NCBI GenBank assembly: GCA_015680685.1 | Contig: MNCI01023302.1 | Location: forward strand, 1,695,589 to 1,759,588 | DNA from: Gnetum montanum | Taxonomy: Eukaryota; Streptophyta; Gnetopsida; Gnetales; Gnetaceae | Reading direction: 5' to 3' | Length of the DNA stretch: 64,000 nt | In this document: piece by piece, positions 21,261-34,038 of the stretch | Layout of the letters: each line of letters opens with the position of its first letter | How positions within the stretch are numbered: the stretch's first letter is position 1 | The notes under the pieces: model-generated | The model's database searches: none | The model's input: the letters and a program-made list of their open reading frames with translations, nothing else | Told to the model about the DNA's origin: nothing | Program-made: the position numbers and the translations under genes

Positions 21261-23700
21261 ATGACTTCTTCTCATAGGAACAAGTCTCCATCGCACAACG
21301 AAGAATCTAGTCAGCAACATGGAGCATTTAGGAGGCCCCAACAACTTAGAGTTATCTATGCTCATCTAGATCCTTATAATCCATATTTCACTTTCATCCT
21401 CCATTAAGATGAACAAATGCATTGGAGGGACATAGAAGGAAACATTGTATTGCTTTGATTGATCCATTCCTACCATGCTAATGTCCAATCTCCTCAAGCT
21501 TGGCATTACCAAACTTAACTCTAAATATGAGGTCCATGATCACACTTACAGGGACTATCATCCTACCAATGCCTAGCATAGGCTAAATCCGCACATGGAG
21601 GCACAATATGAGGCCTCTAAGAGTAAGAAGGCTTCAACCCGCTTATTCTTACAATAGCACAAAGAGGGCAAGGACATCTTTTCTGGCTAATCCTAATACA
21701 AAAATTCTCCTCCTCTCTATGATAAGAAGACCCTTAACCATTGGTTGTAGTCAAATTTGGAGAACCTTGGTGATGAGAAAATAGGATTTTAAGACTAGGG
21801 AGCCTCAAAAGACAACTATAGCCACTTATTTAAGGGCAAGAATAATGATTAGATGAAGGATAAATAAAAGCACACAAACTGGGGTAGGGACTAAAGGAGA
21901 GGAACTAACCAACATCACTCCCCTGGCTCTTCTTCTACACCCTCATCATCTTGTTCGTCTTCATCCTCAAACTCTAATAGAAGGAATAAGAGCTAAGACA
22001 AAAGGAGAAACAACCAAGATTGGGATGGGGATGAATGGTGAGAAAGAAATGAACAAAGATCCCACCAAGGTGATTGAGATTAAGGGCAAAGGCAACCACA
22101 AGATAAAGAGGAGTGTCATAGGGACCAAAGGCATAGTAGGAATCATCATAGACATCATAGCCATAAAAGGGGCCACCATGATCATCATGACTATGATGAG
22201 CCTTTACTAGCTACCTGAAACATGCTTAATTTTTTAGAGGTAGTGAGAATTCTAACAAGGCATCAGAAAGATAGCAGGATCAAGAGGTTGGATATGAATA
22301 ACATCCCCAAGTTTGAAGGAGGATATAATTTAGATCCATAAAATCATCTCCAAGTCTTTTATGATGCTTGTGCCTTACAGAACATAGAGAAAAAATGGTA
22401 GAAGTTGAAATTATTCTTAAGGACACTCACTAAGGAAGCAAAAAGTTGGTACTAATCTAGAACCAAAATCCATTCGTCGATGACGTACTATGTTGAAGCT
22501 TTTCAATGACAAGTACCAAACATACTCTAGAGTGTCTAACCTATGAAGATAGATCTAAGGATGAAAACAATGAATTCATGGATCCTTAGATATAGCCCTA
22601 GGCAGGTACTACTCTCTATTGCACTCATGCTTAGGCCATGGATACTCCCAAAGGGAATAGCTCTACCATATTATAGATGGGCTCAAAAATGACATAAGGA
22701 AAACCCTTGGGGTCTATGCCCAAGAAAGGGTTTCTGAGATGTGGATCCATTAGATTAAAAGGCTGATAGATCAAGTGGCTAAAGAAGAAGAAGAGCAAAA
22801 AAAGCATGAAAGTGTAGAAGAGTATAATAGGGACCACTCCATTTGCAAATGGGAGGTACATTTATATGACTTTAAGGGGAAGGCACCACTTGATGAAGCA
22901 GTGTAAAGGAAAATCTTGCTGATACAAAAGCTATAATTGAAATAGCTACTAAGGTAAATAAAATGTGGGACTCCTTAGATGAGAAGTTCTAAACATCTTT
23001 GAAAATTGCAAAGAAATAGAAAAACCAAGGGCCTAGTAGTTCAGAAAGAAGAAATAAAAAGGATACAAAGTAGGGTTATTATAAGAACAAGGGTAAAGCT
23101 ACAATGGTTGAAGAGATTGTAGATTCATAAATAGATGATGATGGCTACAAGATTTGGTAGTATGAACATCCTAAGGGATGTTGCCTAGTGTTGTCACATC
23201 TAAAGGAGTTTGGGGTATACTCATTGAATCCAAAGTTTGCAAAAAGGTAAGAACCTAGGTGATTGCTTTATCAACAAGGTAACTATAGATAACAATTTCA
23301 ACCACCAATGTATTAGTGAAGTGGTGCACCTCCTCAACCTCAAGAGTAGTATCAATAGTGGAAACACCCATAGTCATGGGAGATGCCACCACCATGGTAG
23401 CAATATTCCTATTAATAGTTAGAATCTTATGGATATTAGGTCCAATAGCCTATATTCCCCTATGACTCATCTAGCCACACTTCCTTCCCTTACCACTACT
23501 AATCCCTAGAATATTACAGAGCACCTTCTCCAAGGGGAAGTATCCTTTCCCCTTCCCTTCTTCACAACATCCCTCAATAGCTCCTACATTAGCCACAATC
23601 ATACCCTTACCACCTACTCTATTTATGTAAGGTGAAAGCCCATCATAGGCACAACAAAGAAATTTCACAAGAGTAGTGAACTTATAGCTGGATATTTATT
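21261..23700 (+). pseudogene. gag of the 20.2-38.9 kb Athila-type element, broken
   Basis: Gag starts at the ATG at 21261 (MTSSHRNKSPSHNEE) and aligns with the gag at 61506. Its landmarks are YFTFILH, MHWRDIEGNIVL, then MNNIPKFEGGYN at about 22290-22330 and FYDACALQNIEKKW at about 22355-22395. A Cys/His segment (EHPKGCCLVLSHL) lies at about 23163-23205, followed by a Gln/Pro/Tyr-rich tail. There are many TAG and TAA codons where related copies have CAG, CAA or TGG. Structural role in particle assembly is known for the family; this copy cannot be translated. Confidence 0.75.
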
Positions 23701-23899
23701 CAAGTGATCTTGAATAAAAACCTCATAAGAAACGATTCTTTAGAACTAATAGCCCCACGAAACCCTTGCACACACCCATGGTTGTTAACCCTATTGCATC
23801 TACCTCTGAAAGTACCATAGAGCCACCTTCAAATCAAAAGACCTCTAACATCCACACTATTATGTTGACTCATATGGTAACCAATTAAATTAAGGTTGG

Positions 23900-26800
23900 T
23901 CACCTTCCCAAGAAATGATTTGATTCTAGAAGCTTCCTCATTTATTTACAAATTGCAGGAAATGAACCATGCAAGGCTCTGTTGAATTCAGGCTCTAGGA
24001 TGAACTTAATCTCATAAGAAATATAGAAGACCTAAATCCTACCTCCTACGAAAAAGAGTAATATCAAACTAGAGTTGGCAGATCAGTCCATCATTATTCC
24101 TTTAGAGCTAGTGGAGGACATTATGACCATCATCTATGGGTGGTCTTATCCTACCAATTCTTGTGATCCATATGAAAAATTGTAAGGCGGGCTTTCCTAT
24201 CATCATGAAAAGGGCATGGATAAGTACTATAGACATTAAAATTGGGATTCGTGACCTTTCCTTAGTAAGATAGAGAAGAAGAAGGTCTCATGCATTGCAT
24301 ATAGTGATACAAGGTATCATTGTGTGCAAAAACATGGATGATAAAAGACACATCAATACAAGCATGCAAGGAGTATGCTAAAACTATAGTTATTTAAAAG
24401 TTCCTCTATGTAGCAACCACAAAAAGAAGGTACCCAGTGGTTGATAACAGATCACCAAGCTAAGTCCACAATGTGCATGGAACCATCAAAGAGCCTCACT
24501 AGCACCTATATAGAAAACATGGATGAAATAGAGTAACTCCATCACCAATTCTTCCATACACAAAGTGAAATGAATTGAGGGGAGTTGGAGATCCCTGATG
24601 AGTTTAAACAAGAGCTCCTTTAACTAAAGGCTTTACTGGCAACTATGAAATATGCTTTTTTCAACAATGGTAAGTTAGTAATAATCAATGCTAGACTTGC
24701 TCTAGAACAAAAATAGAAGTTGTTAAAGATGCTGAAAAAATGGCCAACAACCTTTGCTTGGTCATATCATGAACTTACAAGAATAGATCTGTGGATATGC
24801 CAACACCACATCTATACAAACTCCTCCATCAAACCAAAAAGGCAACCGTAGGGAAGATTGAACTCCAAACTAAAGTAAGTTGTTAAAGAGAAGATTGAAC
24901 AACTCCTCAAGGATGGGTTCATCTACCTAGTTGCAAATAGAAAATGGGTTAGCCCACTCATTATTGTACACAAGAAAGGAGGAAAATGAAGAGTCTATCT
25001 AGACTTTCAATTATTGAACATGGTAACCTTCAAAGATTAATTTCCGTTGCCCTTTATTGATCAAGTGTTGGATACCATAGCAGGGCATTGCTATTATAGT
25101 TTCCTGGATGGTTATAATGGATATAACCAAATGTAGATTACACCAAAAGACTAGGCCAAACCCACATTCACAAGTCCTTGAGGAACTTTTGCATATAGAA
25201 AGATGTCCTTTGGTCTGTATAATGCTTCTGCTACCTTTCAACACTTGGTTCTCAACATCTTTCAATAACAAATCGGTAGCATGGTAGAGGTCTTTATGGA
25301 TAACTTCTCTACCTATGGTACCACTTTTGAGCAAGTTGTAGACCATTTGGAGCAAGTGCTCCAACGATGCATGGAAACTAATTTGAAGCTCAATTAGCAG
25401 AAAAGCCATTTGATGGTCCAAGAAGGCATTATGTTGGGCACAAAATTTCAAGCAAAGGGATCAAGGTGGACTCAATAAAAGTACAAGTCATCTAAAGAAT
25501 CACCAAGTAACTTGAAATGGTGAAAGATATATGATCATTTCTTAGCCATACTAGTTATTATAGGTGATTCACTAAAAAATTCTCAAAAATTGCTAAACTA
25601 TTGGTTGAACTAATCAAGAAAGATGCACCTTTCACCTGGACCAAAGAATGTGAGAATGCATTCCAATAGTTAAGCAAAAGCTCGTAAAAACTCCCATGTT
25701 ACGTGCTCCAAATTGGTCTAGGCCATTTCAAATTATGATAGATGCATCCAATTATGCTTTTGAGACTGTGCTTACATAATTGGACAATCAAAAACATTCT
25801 TACTACATCCATAATGCAAGTCAAAGAAATGTGGGAGCATAGTTAAATTACATCACTACAAAGAAGGAGCTCATGGTAGTGGTGTATGCCTTAGAAAAAT
25901 TCGAGCATTATTTTCTTGGATATCAAGTTTTTGTGTACAAAAACCACAGTACCATCCAATTCCTCATGAACAAGCCAATGATGAACCCTCATGTCATACA
26001 ATAACTAGTAATTCTATAGGAGTTCGATCTCACCATGGTGGACAAAAAGGGTGCCGAGAATATGATCGTTGACCACTTATCTCAATTATAATGTTAAAGT
26101 AAAGAGGATGAGGGATCTTTATCTGACTAATTTTCAAATGAATTCCTCTTTTCTAAAACTATTAAAATGTAAATTCCTAAGGATACTAACTAGTACAAGG
26201 ACTTCCTCTTCTATCTACTCACTTAGGAGATATAACAAGAATGGGATAATAGGAAGAAACAATAGTTTCTTCACTAAGCCAAACATTATATGGAAATTCA
26301 AGGTAATCTTTACAAGATGTGTGCTGATGCTTGGTATGATGGTGTGTACTTGATGTTGATCAATTATGAATCTTCTAGGATGCTCATGAAGGTATTTATT
26401 AGGGGTCATTATGCAAGGAGGAGAACGATCATAAAAATCCTCATGGAAAGATATTCCTGGCCAATAATATTTAGAGATACCCATTAGTTCTCATGTTTGT
26501 GGGAATGTTGCCAATAAGATGGAGGGATGATTGTTCAAGAGGAAGGGTTCCAATAGTGGATTCAACCATTGAATCCTTTTGATATTTGGGGCATTGATTT
26601 CATGGGGTCCATCAACCCCATATCTAATGGAAAGGCATATATCATTATAGTAGTTGACTACTACACAAAATGGACTAAAGCTACTACTGTCATTGACTAT
26701 TCATCCTCTACAACAGCACAATTTGTACAACAACATGTGGTACATAGGTTTGGCTTGCCAATGGTACTTATTTCTTATAACAGGACTTATTTCATAGGTG

Positions 26801-27520
26801 ATACCTTTTGAAAATTAATGCAATGCTTAGGGGTAGAACATAAATTAACAGTTCATATCACCCCCAAGATAACAGTCAAGATGAAGTCACCAATAAGAAA
26901 ATAACTAGAATACTAAACTATATAGCTAGTAAATATAGGAAATACTGGAGCACAAAACTTAATGATGCTCAATGGACATATCGATCCACTTGAAAAATTC
27001 CTATTAACTATTCCCCTTATAAGTTAGTGTATAGAAAATTACTAACTCTCCTAATTCAAATTAATCTCCAAAAACTTTCAATGGCTTCTAAACTTGATCT
27101 TAATGTAATCCTATCACAAAAGAAATATTTAATGACATTGAATGTACTAGATAAAAACTGATAGGTAGCCTTATTTATGAATGAAGTGCACAAAGTGCAT
27201 GCCGAACAATGCTATGACTTACACATAAGGAAAGTTAAATTCCAACTAGGTTATAAGGTTCTTTACTAGAACCCCATGCATGTATCACAATGCACAAAAC
27301 TTTAGATGTTATGGAAAGGACCTTATATTATTCTTGCAAGTTTTTCTTCTAGGGTCATGATAATTTACCATCCTTTTAGCCCAGACAAGTAATTGTTGGT
27401 CAATATTCATCAAGTCAAACCTTTTCTTGAACCAAGAATAACCATTAACATGGACACCTCAAATGATGAACAAGCACGTTCTATCTTTCATATCTCCTCC
27501 TTCCAACTTAGTCATGGGGG
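23900..27520 (+). pseudogene. pol (protease, reverse transcriptase, RNase H, integrase), broken
   Basis: Domains appear in gypsy order. The protease core at about 23974-24015 reads KALLNSGSRMNLIS, with Asn where the catalytic Asp of DSG is expected. Reverse transcriptase lies at about 24890-25720, including FPLPFIDQVLD and FLDGYNGYNQM. Its YXDD-type motif reads FMDN (25293-25304), so the second Asp is lost. RNase H is at about 25735-26060 (MIDASNYAFET, YALEKFEHYFLGYQVFVY). Integrase is at 26569-26811 (GIDFMGSI, VDYYTKW), where the expected DNGTHF is SYNRTYF. Stops occur throughout. Enzymatic roles are from family knowledge; this copy is inactive. Confidence 0.88.
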
Positions 27521-27748
27521 AGATGGCCACTCATGTTAAGATTGTGTAAAGGCTACTCAGTTTTTCAAATTTTTATTTTACACTATTCTTTATATGTTTT
27601 TCAATTTTCTTGAATATTTTGTGACTTATTTTATATACTTTACCTTGTTTAAATTTTCTTACATGTTTTTTTCTTAATTTTTTTATTCATCAAAAATCTT
27701 GCTCTTTTGCCACAGTTGCTGTTACTATTGGAAGTTCATTTTGTCGAT

Positions 27749-28977
27749 TGTTAAACTTAGAAGGGGTAGGAGGGGGGATGAATAAGTTCACCAAATTAAA
27801 ACTTAAACAAACAAAGCACACACACCGAATTTTACATGGTTCCCCAACTTGGGTAGTCCATACTTGGAGGGTAGATCACAAGCACACCTCTACACTTTGT
27901 TGCTCTCAAAATGTGGTTAAAGGATCCATGCCCTAAACAATCTTCAAGCCTTGATCCAAAGTGTTGTACCACAACACCAATTACTCAACCTTGCAAGGTC
28001 CCATTAGGCTTGGAAATGTGGTTTCAAGGGTTTCACAAACTTTACAATCTTAAGCTCTGCATTGGAGTGTTTTACTCTAGCACCAACAACTCAATCCCAA
28101 AGGATCTTGACAAGCTTAAGCAATATGTCTTCCTGCAAGAAGCACATCAATTGCATAGGGCAATAAGAGAGAATAATTACAAGGGATAAATGAAACTCAG
28201 TTTGCTAATCCTTGTATGTTGAGGTATGACACACTTTACAATGAACAAATGATGATACAATGAAGAGCAACAGAGATTACAATGATAAACAAATGATTTG
28301 ACAATGATTGTACATAAGCTTACACATTTCCCAATGCATATGATGTTGCTATCATATTTTTAAATCCATCTTGGAACTTGTGCAATGGCTAGACAACAAT
28401 CACTAACAATTATGGAAGACGTCTACTTCATGCTTGAGACATCTTTCTATCTTTGCCTTCAATTTTGGGAAGACATCTTTGTCTGGAGAAAGACATCTTT
28501 CTACAACTAGCCTGTATTTTGTGAAGACATATTTTTCTGGGGAAAGACATCTTTGCCTGATGAAAGATGTTTGCTATTTTGCAAATATGTCTTTGCCTAT
28601 GCTACCTACTAGAAAGATGTCTTTAGTATGGGAAAGATGTCTCTTTTGTAGGGGCCAAAAATAAAACTATTTTTTTTATGCTGGGAGCCTCTAGATTCCT
28701 TCAAACAAGTTCCCATAGACCTTATAACCTCCTAAACTCTTCAAAATGAGCTAGAAACACTTTGAAACGTGTCAAAACATCCATGAATCATCCTAAAAAA
28801 AATAGACATATTTTTCTTGAATTATTTGTATTCATCCATGCTCCCTTGAGTCCTTGTGATCCCAAATTTACTTGTGAGTCCTTAAGTCCTTTACTCTTGC
28901 TCCTGTAAACACAGCAATCACACAAACATCCTTGTACTCCATTTTCCTTAACATTTTGACATACCAAAAGGTCAACA
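27749..28977 (-). repeat. 3' LTR of the copia-like element
   Basis: A 1229-bp LTR with TGTT...AACA ends (TGTTGACC at 28977, TTTAACA at 27749 on the minus strand). It contains an array of AGAYGTCT-type palindromes at about 28430-28650 and a short G-run at 27761-27776. Confidence 0.75.
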
Positions 28978-31494
28978 ATCTCCCCTTTTTTTGTAATGTC
29001 CAAAACTTAAGAAAATGGATCAGTCTTTATCATAATATCACAATACAAAAGCTACTTCTCCTACTTTTTGGACATGACCAAAAATGATGATGCATATAAA
29101 CTTGTATTTGAAAGATATATCATTTTAGAACAAAAGCATATAGTTATGGAGAGCCATTGCATAACAAGAACAAAACTCTCCTCTTGTATGGTCAGGACTC
29201 AAAAGAATTCATCCAAACACTTGTAAAAATGTTTCATAATATAATTGTACATAACAAACAAACATTTGGCAAGGGAACCATATGAAGAGTACACATCTTA
29301 TTACTTTCATAGGGCTAATAAAGGAAAACAAGTGTTGATCAAATGTGGCCCTTCATCTATCCACAACAACAAGAAACATACTTGATTTAAGCTTTTCAAA
29401 ATATATTTAAGAGCAAGTAAACTATCTTTAAACCACTATTCTTCTAACAATTCAAGAGTAATTTCAAGACAAGTAAGTAAAAACATGCATATTCAATGTT
29501 TAAGATATACATCTTATCATGATGAAAAAGTCAAAATATATTAAAATATCACAACCAATCATCTAGAAAATTCATAAACTAATATATGATAAAAATTTTG
29601 CCTATATATATATATATTTGCAAAAAAGGATCTTAGGCACTTAAAATGATACATACTCAACATACAAAAGGTTAGACATGAACCATTAAATCCTAAACAT
29701 AGTGCTTATAAGTAAGTTTATATAACATATAAAGTCTAAGAGCTTTCATTAATGAAGATAATCTTTAGATAAATATTGATAAATAAATGTCCTCTTTTTC
29801 TTTACGAGATGAATATGCTCTTCCTTGCCTATTGTCTGCTATAGGTGCTAGTGATAGAAATCTTAGCAATTATGATATCATATCTTTGAGAGAAACACTC
29901 AAGACTCCCCCTACATATATGACCCATCTTTTAAAACATCTATTGTAGAGAGATTGACACTAATTGTTATTCTCCTCTTGAGCCTTTTAGGATCTTCATG
30001 CTGCAAAGAAATTCTAAGATCAAGAATGGAGACTAAGGTCTTCCATTAGTTATATCAAAACAAGTCTAAAACACTCCCAATCATGACAAGAATCATCACA
30101 AGAACATAGACATAAATATCACACATACTTTGAGAATCACACAAGGGATTAGGTGATGTATCCATAAATTTAGAGTGTTATACCAAGATTAGTTTTGAGG
30201 CCTCTCATAAAAATAGAAAATAATTCCTATTGAAATGTTTCTTTTCTTAGAAGATACATGAATTACATTAAAGGTACCATCCAATGCTTAATTATCAAAC
30301 ATAAAAAATCTTTCAAAAGAAATTGGACTTTATGATTTCATAGGAAAGCAACTATGCCAAATCATATGGAACATAATACATATATGTTGAAATAGTAATG
30401 AATGTTCAACAAAAAGATTTTGATCCATGAATTATAGTCAAGGGTTTTACACCACTTGAAACCAATACAACCTAGTTAAGAATCGAAAATATGATTTATT
30501 AATAAAAACTGTAAAGTAGCACAAGTTTCCATTAAATCATAAACTAATCAAGTTAATTTTCCTCACATCATGCTCATATATACACAAAAGATAGCATAAT
30601 CACATATACACAAATGATAGCATTTTATCTGACAACCAATAATGCCTCACTCATATCAAATATGCCTATCTTAATATTTGTAGAACTTGGAGCTAATTTT
30701 CCATAGTCTTAAAATATATTAAATACTTACCTCTACTTACCTTTCTTGTCAAAGGGAGTAAAGATGCTTACAATGCTAGAGAATGAGATTTCTCTTTTAA
30801 GGTTTCTTGTCTTATGCAAACTTAATCTTCAAGGCTTGACTTCCTCTTACAAATTTTTTGGAGAGTGTCTTCTCATTCTCATCCTCCTTTTTCTTGATCC
30901 TCCAAACTTTCTTCACTCCCTTGTCCTTCTACGTTTTCCTATGGTCTTGCAAGATTTCCTTTCTTGACACATTTGGATAAGACCAAGGAGTTTGATAATA
31001 TGACCATTTATTCAAGTGATAAGATTATAAATTACAATTCCATTGCTTGTGTCCTAGCCTATTACAGTAGTAACATCTAATCTTTCTATTGTGATTAAAG
31101 TAATTTACCTTTGTAGTTACGTTTTGATTTCATGTAGTGCTAGTGTTTACCTCAACTTTTAGAGTGGTCTCTTATTTAGATGAGGTTGATGTAGATGCTT
31201 ATTCCTTTTGACAACATCCTATACCACTTTTATCATCTGGACTTCTTCCTTACCCAAGAACTATCTAAAGAGATTCTTTTTCCTTGACTAGTCTTTCATT
31301 CACAAGTTTGACATCTGCAATTTCTTTCTTATCCTACTCATAGGACAAGGTTAGTTTTTCATTCTCAGCCCTTAGGTCTAAGATTTGTTATGTACTATTA
31401 GTAATTGTTATATTCAATAAGGAAATTTCTTGAGCCTTTATTTTAACTTTATCATTTAACTTTGTGCAAAGATTTTGAAAATTTAAAAGTTCAT

Positions 31495-31833
31495 TCACAA
31501 TAAATCAAACCTCTCATCCTCCTTAAGTTCATCATCTAAGGTGTCAACAACATCATCAGTTAGAGCCATACAAATGAGGTGTGAATCCTTTGCATTATCC
31601 TTCATCTCTTCTTCACTTTGCTCTTCGTCATTCCAACTCAAGTAGAAGTTGGTCTTTCTCATCTCCTCATCATTTCTATCCTTTCTTGAGACCACATGAA
31701 CTCTTCCACCACATACCAAGCATTCTATTGAAGATGAATCAGAATTAGAACTTGAAAAAATTTTACCTCTTCCCTTACCTTTAAATTGATTTTGTTTTTG
31801 TTGATTGAAGCTCTTACTCATATACTTAATCAC
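31495..31833 (-). pseudogene. Copia gag C-terminal fragment with zinc knuckle
   Basis: A 112-codon open stretch reads MIKYMSKSFNQQKQNQFKGK, then a Ser-rich segment, then ECLVCGGRVHVVSRK, a CX2CX4H knuckle whose last Cys is missing (copia gags have CX2CX4HX4C). A Glu/Asp-rich tail with DDVVDTLDDELKED follows. This layout is typical of gag proteins of plant Sire/Tork-type copia elements. It lies 430 bp behind the primer site on the same strand. The frame is broken on both sides. Confidence 0.65.
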
Positions 31834-32239
31834 ATTTGTTAGTTTTTGAATCTCAACCTTAAGGTATGAGCTCTCTTTCTTGAGCTAAGAACATTCATCA
31901 TTAAGAACTGAAATTTTCATTTCCTTCACATGTAAAACATCTTTCCTTTCAACACATAAACTTAAAAAAGAATTAACTCCATCGAAAAAACATCCCATAC
32001 CTTTATTTAAAGGAAACATCATTTAGATTATCATTAGTTTTATTAATCTTACAAATGTAGTCTCCTCTATTTCTGAATGTAATGAAAGGAATAAGATATT
32101 TACAATTGGAACAAATGCAATCTAGGATTGAGCATAATAGTTGATGAAGCATGTTAGTCTTTTTGTCTAGATGTGTCTGAAGTTGATAATCCCTTCCATG
32201 TTCACTCTTTGAGATGATGTAGAGCTTAAGAGTACTAGG

Positions 32240-32252
32240 CTCCAATACCACT
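32240..32252 (-). other. Primer-binding site of the copia-like element
   Basis: Minus strand TGGTATTGGAGCC, two mismatches from the canonical initiator-Met tRNA complement TGGTATCAGAGCC. Confidence 0.7.
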
Positions 32253-32259
32253 TGTGGAT

Positions 32260-34038
32260 CATTAAACTTAGAAGGGAAGGAGAGGGGGGGTGGGCAAAAG
32301 GGGAGGGTGGGGAGGGGCAGGGGGAGGGAGATGGGGAGGGAGAGGGGTGGGGGGGAGGGTGGGGGGGACAAGATGAATAAGTTCCCTAAATTAAAACTTA
32401 AACAAACAAAGTGCACACATCAAATTTAATGTGGTTCCCTAACTTGGGTAGTCCACACTTTAAGGATAGAGGATGAATAAGTTCCCCAAATTAAAACTTA
32501 AACAAACAAAGCACACACATCAAATTTAATGTAGTTCCCTCACTTAGGTAGTCCACCCTTGGAGGATAGATTGCAAGCACACCTCTAGACCTTATTGGTC
32601 TCAAAATATGGTTGAAGGGTCCACACCTTATACAATCCTCAAGCCCTACTCCAAAGTGTTATACCATACCACCAATCACTCAACCCTACAAGGTCCTATC
32701 AAGCTTGGAAATGTGGTTTCAAGGCTTCCACAACCTTTACAAGCTTGAGCTCTACACCGAAGTGTCATATCGCAACACCAACAACTNGCCCTGCTCCAAA
32801 GTGTTATACCATACCACCAATCACTCAACCCTACAAGGTCCTATCAAGCTTGGAAATGTGGTTTCAAGGCTTCCACAACCTTTATAAGCTTGAGCTCTAC
32901 ACCGAAGTGTCATATCGCAACACCAACAACTCAATCCCAAAGGATCCTGACAAGCTTAAGCAAGATGTCATCCCGTAAGAATCACATCAACCACACAGGG
33001 CAACAAGAAAGAACTATTACAAGTGATAAATGCAACTCAGTTTCTTGATCCTTGTACATTGAGGTACAATGCACTTTCCAATGATGATACAATGAAGAGC
33101 AATAGAGATTACAATGATAAACAAATGATTTGACAATGATTGTACATAAGCTTGCACATTTCCCAATGCATATGATGTCTTCTTATAACTACCATGTTTC
33201 TAAATCCATCTTGAGACTTGTGCAACAACTAGGTAATAGTCACTAACGATCATGAAAAATGTCTTCTTGTGCCTAAGACGTCTTTCTATCTTTGCCTTCA
33301 ATTATGGAAACACATCTTTGTTTGGAAAAGACATCTCTTTAAAATCTCAATTCTGAAAGATGTATTTGTCTCGAGAAAGATGTCTTTCTACAACTACCCT
33401 ATATTCTGTGTGAAGATGTCTTTTTTTGGGGAAAGATGCCTTTGCCTGATGAAAGATGTCTATTGTTTTCCTAAGATGTCTTTGCTTGTGCTACCTACTG
33501 GAAAGACATCTTTGCTTGTGCTACCTACTAGAAAGACATCTTTGATATGAGAAAGATATTTGCTATTTTGTAGAGACATCTTTACTTGTGCTACCTGCTA
33601 GAAAGATGTCTTTGATATGAGAAATATATCTGCTATTTTGCAAAGACATCTTTGCATGTGCTACTTGCTAGAAATATGTCTTTGATATGGGAAAGACGTC
33701 TCTTTTGTAGGGACCAAAAATGAAACTACTTGTTTTGATGCTAGAAGCCTCCGAATGCCTCCAAATGAGTCCTCATAGACCTTATAACCTCCTAGACTCA
33801 TCAAAATGAGCCAAAAACACTATGAAACATGCCAAAACATCCAAGAATCATTCTTAACAAAAATAAACACATTTTTCTTGAATTCTTTGTATTTGTCCAT
33901 GCTCCCTTGAGTCCTTGTGATCTCAAATTTGCTTGTGAGTCCTTGAGTCCTTTGTTGTTGCTCTTGTAAACACAGAAACCACACAAACATCCTTCTACTT
34001 CATTTTCCTTAATGTTTTGACATACCAAAAGATCAACA
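32260..34038 (-). repeat. 5' LTR of the copia-like element, expanded
   Basis: It aligns with 27749-28977 but is 550 bp longer. The extra length comes from a G-rich tract (32282-32368), a direct duplication of about 100 bp (about 32372-32570), a 147-bp duplication around an N at 32787, and more units of the AGACATCT/AGATGTCT array (33265-33705). Confidence 0.75.
32787..32787. other. Single N flanked by a 147-bp direct duplication
   Basis: Sequence 32640-32786 recurs almost unchanged after the N (to about 32931). This suggests an assembly join of overlapping contigs. Confidence 0.75.

Larger units (their letters stand above)
27749..34038 (-). mobile_element. Ty1/copia-like element nested in the Athila-type element, pol not found
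   Basis: A 6.3-kb minus-strand element has LTRs 32260-34038 (5') and 27749-28977 (3'). The primer site TGGTATTGGAGCC (about 32240-32252, minus) resembles the initiator-Met tRNA site of copia elements (TGGTATCAGAGCC). A gag C-terminal fragment with a zinc knuckle is at 31495-31833, and a polypurine tract GGGGAGAT abuts the 3' LTR. Between gag and the 3' LTR no reverse transcriptase or integrase was recognised, so it may be a non-autonomous derivative. Flanking target duplications could not be matched (TCGAT left, TATTT right). Confidence 0.72.

Noticed and set aside
21967-22210. Met-rich opposite frames resembling a membrane protein
   Set aside because: They are off-frame readings of the gag linker in the 20.2-38.9 kb element.
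28430-28650. CRISPR-like regular repeats
   Set aside because: The repeats are palindromic AGAYGTCT units inside a plant LTR with irregular spacing and related spacers, not a CRISPR array.
32003-32416. Minus-strand Pro/Leu-rich open frame of 137 codons
   Set aside because: It is the complement of the G-run tract in the copia-like LTR, so low-complexity coding is an artefact.
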